A DNA stretch of 32,454 bases from Herpetosiphonaceae bacterium (GCA_013538855.1 JABXJS010000120.1:1-32454), one strand, 5' to 3'; counted from the stretch's first letter, positions 1 through 8,021 are shown. Translations and numbers: made by a program. The notes: generated from the sequence alone by a model not told the origin.

Positions 1-136
1 GCCATCAGCGGCACGGGCAACAGCTCAGCGCCCGCGCCGTGATCTCATGCGCCGCCTGCTGTGGCCACGACGGCCTGCACCCCACCACCGTGCAGTATTC
101 AGCGCCATGAGAATCGACCGACGAGCGGCGGTAGCG

Positions 137-457
137 CTAGGCGGGAGTGACGAGCTTGAGGCCGACGACGCCGGCGACGATCATCACGATGCAGGCGAGG
201 CGCAGCGGCGTGGCCGACTCGTTGAACAGGAAGATGCCAAGCACGACGGTACCAGCGGTGCCAATGCCAGTCCAGACAGCGTAGGCGGTGCCCAGGGGCA
301 GCGAGCGCAGCGCCGCGCCAAGAAAGACAAAGCTGGCGATCATGCCGCTGACGGTGGCGACGCTGGGCCAAAAAACGCGAAACCCGTGCGAATACTTCAG
401 CCCAATCGCCCAGGCGATCTCGAAGAGGCCAGCGATGAACAGATAGAACCATGCCAT
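137..457 (-). CDS. gdx: SMR-family guanidinium exporter (Gdx/SugE type)
   Basis: A 106-residue protein with four predicted membrane helices (about 2-20, 30-50, 57-77, 84-103), the normal size of small multidrug resistance proteins. These act as antiparallel dimers in the inner membrane and exchange protons for substrate. Glu13, Trp16, Ser42, Tyr59 and Trp62 occupy the positions known from Gdx proteins, and the GTAYAVWTGIGTAG and C-terminal GLK motifs are of the SugE/Gdx subtype, not the EmrE/Qac subtype, so guanidinium export is the likely role (family knowledge). The ATG at 457 follows AAGGAG at 472-467 with 9 nt spacing. It is the last gene of a same-strand run behind a small unknown gene and a USP gene, with a stem-loop in the gap. 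Substrate is inferred; the SMR assignment is firm. Confidence 0.93.
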   Translation of the reverse strand: MAWFYLFIAGLFEIAWAIGLKYSHGFRVFWPSVATVSGMIASFVFLGAALRSLPLGTAYAVWTGIGTAGTVVLGIFLFNESATPLRLACIVMIVAGVVGLKLVTPA

Positions 458-481
458 GCGATGTTGCTCCTTGCAAACAGA

Positions 482-514
482 AGCACCGTCGTCGCAGAGC
501 GAGGAGACGGTGCC
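482..514 (-). promoter_or_regulatory. Stem-loop in the gap before the gdx-type gene
   Basis: GCACCGTC (483-490) and GACGGTGC (506-513) form a perfect 8-bp stem, with an inner CGC/GCG pair around a 3-nt tip (493-501). Read on the minus strand it lies 48 nt after the stop of the unknown small gene and 25 nt before the exporter start. It is not followed by a T run, so it is a weak candidate for an intrinsic terminator. It could be an mRNA processing or leader structure. I could not match it by eye to guanidine-I, -II or -III riboswitches. Confidence 0.45.
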
Positions 515-560
515 AAAAGCCAGTCAACACAGCATGGTACCACTGGTTGAGCGGCACGTG

Positions 561-830
561 CTAGTGCACAGACGAGAGCGCCGGGCGGGCGTGGGGGCGC
601 GGAAACTCGCCGTAGCGCTTGGTCACCAGCCGATACTCAGCCGCATTGCTTGTCTGCCAGATCAAGCTAATCTCACGCGTGATGACCGAGTTATCGAGAT
701 CGTGAGTCTGCGTGTAGCGGTAGGTCAACACGCGATCCGGCGGCGGCGCGGGAGTCGGATCGGACTCGTACTCAATCGGCGTTGCGAGCCAGCCTGTGTG
801 CGTCAAATGCCACTCAACCACTGTCTTCAC
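561..830 (-). CDS. Hypothetical small protein
   Basis: I do not recognise this protein. From the GTG at 830 it has 89 residues. It is soluble-looking, with no signal peptide or membrane helix, a Pro-rich turn (TPAPPPD) near residue 28, and a likely beta-rich core (VLTYRYTQ, EISLIWQ, EYRLVTKRYG). The start is uncertain: GGAGG at 840-836 sits 5 nt before the GTG and is the best ribosome binding site. The in-frame ATG at 842 contains that same GGAGG and has no site of its own, and a GTG at 872 is also open. The gene lies about 55 nt after the USP stop on the same strand, so co-transcription with the stress genes is likely. Its length in a gene-dense run and its clean position support it being real. 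Confidence 0.6.
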   Translation of the reverse strand: MKTVVEWHLTHTGWLATPIEYESDPTPAPPPDRVLTYRYTQTHDLDNSVITREISLIWQTSNAAEYRLVTKRYGEFPRPHARPALSSVH

Positions 831-884
831 TGTTTCCTCCATAGTGATAACCGATGGGCCGTATATCCACACAGCAGCGCCGGG

Positions 885-1865
885 CTACTGTGGCTCGTAG
901 GCAAATGCGGCACCGTGCTCGCGCTGGAGCGGCGGCCGAATAAGCAAGATCGGTGTTGGCGTGTGGCGGATCACGTGCATGGCCACGCCGCTGAACCAGA
1001 AGCGGCTCAGGCCCGAGCGGCGATGGGTCGCCATCACGATCAGGTCGACGTGCTCTTGCTCGGCCAGGGTGGCAATCATCGCATCGGGCGTGCCGCTGAC
1101 CCACTGGGTGCGCACCGTAAGACCGGCGAGCCGCAGCCGCTGCGCCGTTGACTCAAGGTAGCGAATCGCCGAGCGCTGGGCAAGCTGCGGCTCGCTCTCG
1201 GACCAGTGGAAGAGCGCTCGGTTCTCGCGGCCCCACGGCTCGCCGAGCGAGGGCAGCACCGCGAGCAGCACCAGCGTGGCCTGCCAATCGTAGACCAAGC
1301 TTTGCGCCTCGGCTAGGGCCTGCTCAGCAAACACCGAGCCATCGAGTGGCACGAGGACGGAGGTGTAGGGCGGCATGGTCGGCAGCGGGCGCTGCAGCGC
1401 GAGCGGCTCGTGCGCGGCTGGCACCTGCACAACCAAGATCGGCACCGCCGCATTGAGCAGCAGCTTCTCGATACCGCCGCCGCCGAGCCAGCGCTGTCGC
1501 CCGCTCTGCTCGTGGGTGGCCAGCACAACATCGCGAATGTTGGGATGCTCGTCAAGCAGCCGCAGGATTGTATCGGTGGGATGGCCCGTGCGAATGCTGA
1601 CGTGCACGCCCAGGCCGCTGAGGCGCAGCTGCTGCGCGAGATCGGCCAGATAATCGGCGGCGGCCTGCTGCTCAGCGGCGAGCCAGCCGTGGCTCTGCAC
1701 CGGCCCTGGCCGCGTCCACACCAGCGTGTGTGACACCGCCGCAGACTCGATGGTGTAGAGCAGATGGAGCGTGCTGGCGTAGGCGTGGGCCAGCTGCACC
1801 GCGTGGGGCAGCGCGGCCTCGGCCAGCGGCGAGCCATCGAGCGGAACCAGCGTTTGCCGTTCCAT
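885..1865 (-). CDS. Tandem universal stress protein (two UspA domains)
   Basis: The 326-residue protein carries two UspA-type alpha/beta domains, each opening with a VPLDGS strand-turn (residues about 6-12 and 171-177) and each closing with an ATH...SG...PILxV segment. USP domains form homodimers or, in tandem proteins, internal pseudo-dimers, are cytosolic, and often bind ATP. The usual ATP-loop pattern Gx2Gx9G(S/T) is degenerate in both halves: the first reads ATHEQSG...GGG and the second ATHRRSG...FSG, so nucleotide binding may be weakened or lost (inference). The ATG at 1865 has AAAGGATG just upstream. It follows the baeRF-like gene by 57 nt on the same strand and precedes the small unknown gene, consistent with a stress operon. 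Confidence 0.92.
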   Translation of the reverse strand: MERQTLVPLDGSPLAEAALPHAVQLAHAYASTLHLLYTIESAAVSHTLVWTRPGPVQSHGWLAAEQQAAADYLADLAQQLRLSGLGVHVSIRTGHPTDTILRLLDEHPNIRDVVLATHEQSGRQRWLGGGGIEKLLLNAAVPILVVQVPAAHEPLALQRPLPTMPPYTSVLVPLDGSVFAEQALAEAQSLVYDWQATLVLLAVLPSLGEPWGRENRALFHWSESEPQLAQRSAIRYLESTAQRLRLAGLTVRTQWVSGTPDAMIATLAEQEHVDLIVMATHRRSGLSRFWFSGVAMHVIRHTPTPILLIRPPLQREHGAAFAYEPQ

Positions 1866-1922
1866 AGACGCATCCTTTCATCAAATCAACGCGATCCCCC
1901 GGCGTAAGCGCGGCGCAGGCGC

Positions 1923-3101
1923 TTAGTAGCGCAGCAGCGCGGCAACGTGCGTCTGTTTGGAGAGCGTGGCAGGCAGCGGATAGACCATGCCAGCGTGGAG
2001 CAGCGTGTGGATGATCGCAACATTGACCAAGTCCTCATCGTGCGGCCAGGGCGTGTCGTGCATCTCGATGACGTGCGTCTTGGTATCGAAGTGGCCCCAC
2101 TGCTGATAGCCCGGCTGCACAAACAGCAGCTCCACCTGGCCGATGGCGGCGGCGAGCAGCACCATGCGCAGGTTCTCGCTGATGCGCGTAAAGTCGGCGG
2201 CGGCCATCTGCATATAGTGGGCGAAGGCATCCTGCTGCGGCTGCTCGAAGAGCGGGCGCACGAGCGACCAGGCGTGCTGATGCAGCTCATCAAGCGCCCG
2301 CTCTGCGGAGCTGCCGAGGATACCGCCAGGCTGAATCGAGCGATAGCCGCTCACCTGGCGATAGATGTCCTGCAGATACTCCACGCCAGCGAGGATCAGC
2401 GGGTAGTGCTGCGTGCCAAGGTGCTCCAGCACCGCCTGATCGAGGATTTTGAAGTAGTGGGTGATCGTATCCTTCAGCGTGTCGTCGGCAGCGCCGTGGC
2501 CATAGAAAACCAGGCCCTCTTTGCCAGACAGGCCGCTGGTGCCAGCGTGAAACTGCGCGACCTTGGCCGTGTCCAGGCTGGCCAGGTACTCAGCGCAGGT
2601 GGGCGGCAGTGGGTAGATCGCCTCCTCGCGGATGCTGTCGCGGGTGCAGTGATAGAGGCTCACGTGCTGCAGGCCAAGGTCGAGCACAAAGAAGGAGCCA
2701 GAGCCACTGAGCAGCGGCAGCAGCGGCACGACATAGGCGTGCTGGCCAACAACCACCTGCTCCTCGACGCTAAACGGCAGCGAGTACATGCTGAACTGGC
2801 CCGGCGTGATGAAGAGCGCCAGCCCCAGGCCCTGCTGGTACCAGAGCTGCGGATCGTGCAGGCGGTGGTGCAGCGGCGCGAGCAGCATATTGATCGCCGC
2901 CTGGTCAAGGCCGCGCCGCTCTAGCAGGGCCTCGCCTTGGCGCACGAGGTTGCGCAGCCGCACCCCGTCCTGCTGCGCCTGCGGGCCAAACGCAACGGTG
3001 GGCATAAACAGCGACATGGACAGCGCCTCTGGGCTGCGAATCAGGCGGCGCAGATCGGCCATGGTCAAGGTGGTCTTGTGGGAAAGCTCGTGCATCGTCA
3101 T
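1923..3101 (-). CDS. baeRF-type (eRF1-like) protein, family 3/7 group
   Basis: A 392-residue soluble protein. The opening region (LSMSLFMPTVAFGPQAQQD, then RLRNLV), the middle GLALFITPGQFSMY and VVPLLPLL, and the late LFVQPGYQQWGHFD match what I know of bacterial proteins related to archaeo-eukaryotic release factors (baeRF), with an N-terminal region, an Sm-like fold and a C-terminal Pelota-like domain. The exact function of these proteins is unknown; a ribosome- or stress-linked role is proposed from the eRF1/Pelota relation. I see no GGQ tripeptide, so peptide release is unlikely. The ATG at 3101 is preceded by AGGAGG with 8 nt spacing. An extended -10 element about 195 nt upstream on the minus strand would serve the whole baeRF-USP-small ORF-exporter run. 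The subfamily number is uncertain. Confidence 0.75.
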   Translation of the reverse strand: MTMHELSHKTTLTMADLRRLIRSPEALSMSLFMPTVAFGPQAQQDGVRLRNLVRQGEALLERRGLDQAAINMLLAPLHHRLHDPQLWYQQGLGLALFITPGQFSMYSLPFSVEEQVVVGQHAYVVPLLPLLSGSGSFFVLDLGLQHVSLYHCTRDSIREEAIYPLPPTCAEYLASLDTAKVAQFHAGTSGLSGKEGLVFYGHGAADDTLKDTITHYFKILDQAVLEHLGTQHYPLILAGVEYLQDIYRQVSGYRSIQPGGILGSSAERALDELHQHAWSLVRPLFEQPQQDAFAHYMQMAAADFTRISENLRMVLLAAAIGQVELLFVQPGYQQWGHFDTKTHVIEMHDTPWPHDEDLVNVAIIHTLLHAGMVYPLPATLSKQTHVAALLRY

Positions 3102-3303
3102 CGGAGTGCCCTCCTAACGTGTAGCAGTTCTCGCGCACACGCAGCGCTGTGCGTGCACGCAGAAGCCAGATGCAGTTGATTGGTTGACAATCAGGTGATG
3201 CAAAGAAGGCGCGATGCTTTAAACAGGCCAGCCATGCTCACTGGAGATTGCAGCGGAGAAGGTGCACTGCCGAGGGGCGGACAGTAGCGAACATGGTAGA
3301 ACT

Positions 3304-3312
3304 ATTATAGCA
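3304..3312 (-). promoter_or_regulatory. Extended -10 promoter element for the baeRF-USP run
   Basis: On the minus strand the bases read TGC-TATAAT: the TATAAT hexamer is perfect (3309-3304) and TGC (3312-3310) is an extended -10 element. No good -35 hexamer is seen at 16-18 nt, which extended -10 promoters can tolerate. Transcription would leave a 5' leader of about 195 nt before the ATG at 3101, in which I see no recognisable riboswitch. Confidence 0.55.
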
Positions 3313-3368
3313 CGTGCGCTATGCCAGCATGTGCAGAAATGCGCACGGTGCGCAAACAAATCAACACT

Positions 3369-3396
3369 GTACGGATTTTTGTACGAGTTTTTGTAA
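3369..3396. repeat. 12-nt direct repeats upstream of the M23 gene
   Basis: Two adjacent 12-nt units, GTACGGATTTTT (3369-3380) and GTACGAGTTTTT (3381-3392), differ at two positions and are followed by a partial third (GTAAGC). They lie about 70-90 nt before the M23 start at 3462, inside the 360-bp divergent gap 3102-3461. Spacing of about one helical turn is compatible with a regulator binding site, but no protein can be assigned. The rest of the gap shows only the minus-strand -10 element. Confidence 0.45.
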
Positions 3397-3461
3397 GCGT
3401 CGGCGCTGATAAAGCATGGTTTGATAAGAGCATCGTGAGATCAAAGCACCTGGAGAACACC

Positions 3462-6400
3462 ATGTCTTTACAGCGAGGCATTCGATTTGTCATGGCTTGG
3501 CTGTGCATCGCCAGCGTCTGCCTGCCCGCACCGGAGCAAGCGGCGCGCGCCGTGGTGCCAACACCGCCTACCGCAACCACCAGTGCGGCAGCAGCGCCCG
3601 CCGCCGACTGCACACGCGGCATCCATCAGCTTTACCTGCCAGCAGTTGCACGCGACAGCGCAGCGCAAGAGGCCGAGCCAGAGACGCCACCGCCATCGAT
3701 TGAGGTGCCGAGCAGCGCCGCCACACCGACGCTAGTTGGCGCGGATGTGCAGAGCTTTGTGCCGCTGACCAGCACGCTCGGATTCGCGCTTGACTGTGGG
3801 GCCTTCGCGCTGAATCCGGCGGCGACCGAGCTGCGCCTCAACGGCAACACAGTGCCGCTGAGCGCCACCACGCGCACCCAGCAGCAGATCAGCTTTACGC
3901 CGCAGCTTGTCGCAGGCGCGAATCATCTTGTGCTCGAAAGCCGCACAGCGCTTGGCGCGCCGCTCAGCGCCGATGTGACTATCTGGAGCGGCGGCAACAC
4001 GCTGATCGCCACCGTGTTCGACAGCGCGGACCTGCGCGCCAACGGCGTGGTCGTCACCGCCACGCTGGCCCAAGCCCCGCAGATCAGCGCCGTGGCGACC
4101 ACCAGCAACGGCATCGCGATCTTCCGCAACCTGCCCGACCACGCCATCTTCCTGCGCGTCAGCGATGATCAAGGCCACAGCGCCGCCGAGGTGGTCAGCG
4201 GCGACAGCCAATATGTCACGCTGCGGCTGCGCGGAGCCGGCAGCAACCCGCCTAGCCCAATCGACAACAACGACTTTCACCAGGGCACCGACGGCTGGGA
4301 CATTGGCAGCGCCAACGTGCGCCTGATTCCGCACAGCGAGGGTTCGCCGGTCATCAGCGATAGCCTGCGCCCCGATCTTAGCGCCGTCCGCCAGCAGCGC
4401 GGCCAACCAGCCGTCGATCCGCTCCAGCGCAGCGTGGTGCGCCCGGCGGCCCAGCCGAGCGCGATGAGCATGACCGATATGGACCTGATGCTGACCACCG
4501 CTGAGGAGGGCGCGCAGTCGATCAGCCGCACCCTAACGACGAGCTTCGGCACCAGCAGCGTGAGCATCCGCTTTCGCTTTGTGACCAGCGAGATCAACGG
4601 CGGCTACTTCGGCACCGTCTACGACGACGCCTTTAAGGTCACGCTGCGCAGCCGCCAACGCGGCACCGTGGTGACTATCCAGAACAGCATGAACGGCCTG
4701 GGCCTCAGCGCCTTCGACCCCGGCGGCGCGACCAAGTGGTTCGAAACGCTCGTACCCGTGGACACCACCGGCGATGTGATCGAGGTCGGCCTAACCGTCG
4801 AGAACGTGCGCGACGGCCTGCTCAACTCATCACTGATCATCGACGCGGTCGCTGAGAACACCGGCCCGTTCGTCACGATCAGCACCGCCGACGGCAACCT
4901 GCCAGCGATCCAGGGCGATAGCGCCAGCAACACAGCGGCCTCAACGCTCAAGGTTGTGTCCGAGGGCGGCCTAGACAGCGACACCAGCCACTACACCTAC
5001 CAGTGGCTCAAAAGCAGCGGCCAATCCGCCGCCGACTATCAGCCGGTGAGCACCGCCAAAACCTACGCCGTGCAGAGCGGCGATGTCGGCCACCGCATCT
5101 TTGTGCGCGTCAGCGATAGCCACGGCAACCATGCCGACTCCAACGTGATGACGATCGGCCCCAGCCAGCGGCCAGCGCTGCCACACCCCAACAACGAAGA
5201 GATTCGCGTCGAGCGGCCGGTGTTCAACGTCCAGAATGTGCGCCACGACGCCCATGTGCCAGCCAATGCCGACGGCACGTATGTGTACGAGGTGCAGGTC
5301 GCCAGCAACCAGACCTTTACCGCCCTGGTGCTCAGCGACACGCTGAGCTTCGACGAAAAAACCGATAACTTGGGCATCTCCTATGGCCAGCTAGCGCAGA
5401 AACTCGCCCAGAACACGCAGGCCACGCCCTACTACTGGCGCGCGCGTGCGGTGGTGGCAGGCGCGCCTGGGCGCTGGAGCAACCACCGCTCATTCTATGT
5501 CAGCACCGTCTGGTCCGAGGATGGCGAAACATGGCACTGGCCGCTTGACGCCGCCTACAACAATATTCGCATCTCGGGCACCTTTATGGAGGCGTTTCAC
5601 GCCGGGACCCACGGCGGCACCGATATTCCAGTCGCTGGCGTGCCGGTCTACGCTGTGCGCGGCGGCACGCTGCAGACGATTGACCCTGGCCACGGCTGGA
5701 TTACGCTGAAGCACCCAGTCGCAGACCGCCAGACCGACTATCTGCACATGGCCAACATCAATCCAAAGCCCTACCCGCGCGGCACATTCCTGAACCAGGG
5801 CACCAGAATTGGCACAGCCAGCAATGTCGCCACCGTCGGCGCACACCTGCACCTCCAGTATGTCAGCCGCGCAGGCACGACAACCACCTACCTCAACCCG
5901 CTCGCGGTCGATTGGGATGGCTGGACCGCGCCGGCATCGGCAAACCCGCAGGTATCAAACATCTACCTGCGCAGCGACCGCTTCCTAGTCAACACGCAGC
6001 AGCAAAACCTCGGCAACGATGTGTATATCATCGCGCGCACGGTGGACCCGGCCACCAACACAAGTCCGCCGCCGTCTGGGCAGCGCCTCGCACCATATCA
6101 AATCGACTTCTCGATCAACGGGCAGGCCGCCTACAACGTGCAGTTCGACACGTTCGTTTCAGGCGTCAATCCAGAGACCACCTACTATGCCTATGATCGC
6201 CAGGGCATGCGCGGTAACTTTAATCCGCCGGCGCAGCCCAACGGCGCAACGCTGGGCGCATCGACCAACTGGAATCCGTACCTGATCTACTATCGCTGGA
6301 ACACAGCGGGCCTGCCTGACAATGCCGGCCCACAGACGATCACCGTGCAGGCGCGTGATATCGACGGCAACAGCGGCAGCAGCGAGATAGTGATCGGCCC

Positions 6401-6740
6401 GGACCTCAGCGCCAGCGCCAACACCGTCACGATCAGCCAGTGCCATCCACAGCCACAGACGGTGCAGATCCAGCTGCGCAACAGCAACAGCACGACCTTC
6501 GAAATCGCCAACGATGGCTATACGCTGGCGCTCAACGCGCCTGCGGGCATCGCAGCCACGCTTAACACAAACATCACCACCCCGATTGTGCTCAACAACG
6601 GCCAGACGACCACCCTCGTGCTGACGATTAGCTCGGCCAGCGCCAGCGGTGAAATCCACCTCTCAGCCCGCTCGCGCATCGTGCGCAACCTAGGCGACAG
6701 TGTGCGCATCCAGGTTGTCGCCGATCCGACTGGCTGCTAG
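3462..6740 (+). CDS. Large secreted M23 (LytM-type) metallopeptidase
   Basis: From the ATG at 3462 (GGAGA about 6 nt upstream) the product has 1092 residues. A Sec signal peptide occupies about residues 1-30, ending near EQAARA. The N-terminal 650 residues are beta-rich: a carboxypeptidase-regulatory-like segment (about 185-240), a long beta-sandwich region, an Ig-like segment with YQWLKSSG, and a fibronectin-like segment with YYWRARAV. The M23 catalytic domain spans about 690-815: His717 and Asp721 (HGGTD) and His797 (HLH) are the expected zinc ligands, with His762 and His795 as expected catalytic histidines. A further 280-residue beta-rich C-terminus follows. M23 enzymes cut peptide cross-links in peptidoglycan or act on other peptides outside the cell. 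The frame is open further upstream to 3321, but that stretch lacks a ribosome binding site and precedes a clear signal peptide. Confidence 0.9.
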   Translation: MSLQRGIRFVMAWLCIASVCLPAPEQAARAVVPTPPTATTSAAAAPAADCTRGIHQLYLPAVARDSAAQEAEPETPPPSIEVPSSAATPTLVGADVQSFVPLTSTLGFALDCGAFALNPAATELRLNGNTVPLSATTRTQQQISFTPQLVAGANHLVLESRTALGAPLSADVTIWSGGNTLIATVFDSADLRANGVVVTATLAQAPQISAVATTSNGIAIFRNLPDHAIFLRVSDDQGHSAAEVVSGDSQYVTLRLRGAGSNPPSPIDNNDFHQGTDGWDIGSANVRLIPHSEGSPVISDSLRPDLSAVRQQRGQPAVDPLQRSVVRPAAQPSAMSMTDMDLMLTTAEEGAQSISRTLTTSFGTSSVSIRFRFVTSEINGGYFGTVYDDAFKVTLRSRQRGTVVTIQNSMNGLGLSAFDPGGATKWFETLVPVDTTGDVIEVGLTVENVRDGLLNSSLIIDAVAENTGPFVTISTADGNLPAIQGDSASNTAASTLKVVSEGGLDSDTSHYTYQWLKSSGQSAADYQPVSTAKTYAVQSGDVGHRIFVRVSDSHGNHADSNVMTIGPSQRPALPHPNNEEIRVERPVFNVQNVRHDAHVPANADGTYVYEVQVASNQTFTALVLSDTLSFDEKTDNLGISYGQLAQKLAQNTQATPYYWRARAVVAGAPGRWSNHRSFYVSTVWSEDGETWHWPLDAAYNNIRISGTFMEAFHAGTHGGTDIPVAGVPVYAVRGGTLQTIDPGHGWITLKHPVADRQTDYLHMANINPKPYPRGTFLNQGTRIGTASNVATVGAHLHLQYVSRAGTTTTYLNPLAVDWDGWTAPASANPQVSNIYLRSDRFLVNTQQQNLGNDVYIIARTVDPATNTSPPPSGQRLAPYQIDFSINGQAAYNVQFDTFVSGVNPETTYYAYDRQGMRGNFNPPAQPNGATLGASTNWNPYLIYYRWNTAGLPDNAGPQTITVQARDIDGNSGSSEIVIGPDLSASANTVTISQCHPQPQTVQIQLRNSNSTTFEIANDGYTLALNAPAGIAATLNTNITTPIVLNNGQTTTLVLTISSASASGEIHLSARSRIVRNLGDSVRIQVVADPTGC

Positions 6741-6750
6741 CCCCCTTCGC

Positions 6751-6781
6751 GGCGCGGCTGTGTAGCAGGCACAGCCGCGCC
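6751..6781 (+). terminator. GC-rich hairpin after the M23 gene
   Basis: GGCGCGGCTGTG (6751-6762) and CACAGCCGCGCC (6770-6781) form a perfect 12-bp stem around a 7-nt loop, starting 10 nt after the stop codon. There is no T tract, so it is a terminator or 3'-end stabiliser without the classical tail. A smaller inverted repeat, CTCACG-gca-CGTGAG (6800-6814), follows before the next gene. Confidence 0.7.
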
Positions 6782-6858
6782 CCTCCGCAGCGCGCGACGC
6801 TCACGGCACGTGAGATGCTGAACAGGCGAGCAGAACATCCGAACCCGAGGAGATTGCT

Positions 6859-7938
6859 ATGCATACCACAGGCAAGCGCTGGCTTGCAGCGGCGCTCACT
6901 GGCCTTGTCAGCGCCAATTTTTCGACGCTGGCGGTAACGCTTGGCGCGCGCCGCATCGGCCGTGCCGCCAAGCTAGACTGGATGGAGGTAGGCACGGTGC
7001 TGCTGCGCGACAGCGGCGTGCAGGTGCGGCCGGGCCTGCGCGAGATCGCCGCTGGCCTCGCCGTGCACCAGTCCGCCGACATCTTCTGGGCCACCACATT
7101 TCTCGCCTGGCTCGATACCCAGCCAGCAGAGCAGCAGCGCCGCATCCTGCTGGCTGGAGCGGTGCCGTGGGCGGTGGCGACCTCGGCCATCGAGTACTAC
7201 GCGCTGCTGCCCTGGCTCCAGCCGCTGCTGACCATGCAGGTGCCCTACTGGACAGCATGCAGCGTGCATCTTAGCTCCGCTGCGGCCTACCCGGTCTTTT
7301 TTTGGCTACGCGATCAGCTATACGGCCAGCGCTCACGCGACCAGCGGCTGGCGCAAGCTGTCACGGCTGGTCTCGGCGCGGCGGTGGTCGGCCTAGCCGG
7401 GCTGGCCGCCTTTGTCCGTCGCCGCCGCGAGGTGCCGCAGCCCCTTGGCACGGACGCCGCGCAGCAGGCCCAGCGGCGCTTCATCCAGCATATGTACTGG
7501 CACCACGTCGTGGGCCAGCGGCTGGCCGAACAGGTGCTCAACCGTGCCAGCAGCGCCGAGCTGCGCATGCTTGGGCGGCTGATGCTCAGCGGCCATCGCG
7601 CCGAGCTAGCGGTGCTGCACAGCTGGTGGGCCAGCTGGTACGCCGAGCCGCTGCCAGCGCTCAGCGCCGACGAGCGCCGCAGCATGCCCGGCATGCCGCC
7701 GGAGAGCGTCGTAGCCGAGCTAGAGCAGCTGGTCGGCCCCGAGTTCGAGCAGCGCTTCCTGCCGGTGATGATCGCCCACCACGCCGGCGCGATCAGCATG
7801 GTCAATGCGCTGTGGGAGCAGGGCCAAGACCCACGTGTGCTGCTGTTCGGCGACTCCATCTGCCACGCTCAGACCGGCCAGATCGCACGCATGAAGGCGC
7901 TGCTCAACCAGCAGCCGCTACAGCACCAGGTTGAATAA
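6859..7938 (+). CDS. Membrane protein with two DUF305 repeats
   Basis: A 359-residue protein with a good GAGGAG site 7 nt before the ATG. The first 190 residues hold several hydrophobic helices (about 8-28, 97-118, 130-150, 166-187), ending in the basic stop-transfer sequence RRRR at 187-190. The C-terminal half carries two related four-helix segments of the DUF305 type: residues about 207-257, with F..HM..HH at 208-216, and about 298-350, with F..VM..HH at 300-308 and a closing QIARMKALL. DUF305 proteins are usually short exported proteins with His/Met-rich helices; metal or copper binding is suspected for some, but function is not settled. The N-terminal membrane module is not one I recognise. 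The next gene's promoter overlaps this stop codon, so the two are probably separate units. Confidence 0.78.
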   Translation: MHTTGKRWLAAALTGLVSANFSTLAVTLGARRIGRAAKLDWMEVGTVLLRDSGVQVRPGLREIAAGLAVHQSADIFWATTFLAWLDTQPAEQQRRILLAGAVPWAVATSAIEYYALLPWLQPLLTMQVPYWTACSVHLSSAAAYPVFFWLRDQLYGQRSRDQRLAQAVTAGLGAAVVGLAGLAAFVRRRREVPQPLGTDAAQQAQRRFIQHMYWHHVVGQRLAEQVLNRASSAELRMLGRLMLSGHRAELAVLHSWWASWYAEPLPALSADERRSMPGMPPESVVAELEQLVGPEFEQRFLPVMIAHHAGAISMVNALWEQGQDPRVLLFGDSICHAQTGQIARMKALLNQQPLQHQVE

Positions 7939-7959
7939 CGGGCGTGCTCGTGCTAGGAT
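7931..7959 (+). promoter_or_regulatory. Promoter for the M48 peptidase gene
   Basis: TTGAAT (7931-7936) and TAGGAT (7954-7959) are 17 nt apart, and TGC directly precedes the -10, making it an extended -10. The -35 overlaps the TAA stop (7936-7938) of the DUF305 gene. The predicted start point lies about 55 nt before the ATG at 8022. Confidence 0.6.
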
Positions 7960-8021
7960 AGGCGCTCTGATTTAAGGTGTCGGCCTCAACAAACCGAGGC
8001 TCCAGCAGAAAGAGAGCGGCT

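Noticed and set aside
47-550. 167-codon plus-strand frame at the left edge
   Set aside because: It is antisense to the SMR exporter and has no ribosome binding site; I see no supported gene in 1-136 either.
458-560. Guanidine riboswitch upstream of the Gdx-type gene
   Set aside because: I looked for the ykkC core, paired ACGR tip loops and the short class III pseudoknot and could not match any; only a plain stem-loop is recorded.
1947-2924. 325-codon plus-strand frame opposite the baeRF-like gene
   Set aside because: The minus-strand gene has AGGAGG, a promoter element and family motifs; the plus frame has none.
3184-3189. Perfect TTGACA on the plus strand upstream of the M23 gene
   Set aside because: No -10 hexamer lies 16-18 nt downstream, and the gene start is more than 270 nt away.
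3321-3461. Longer start for the M23 protein
   Set aside because: It would put 47 residues encoded by the 12-nt repeats before a clear signal peptide, and no ribosome binding site precedes it.
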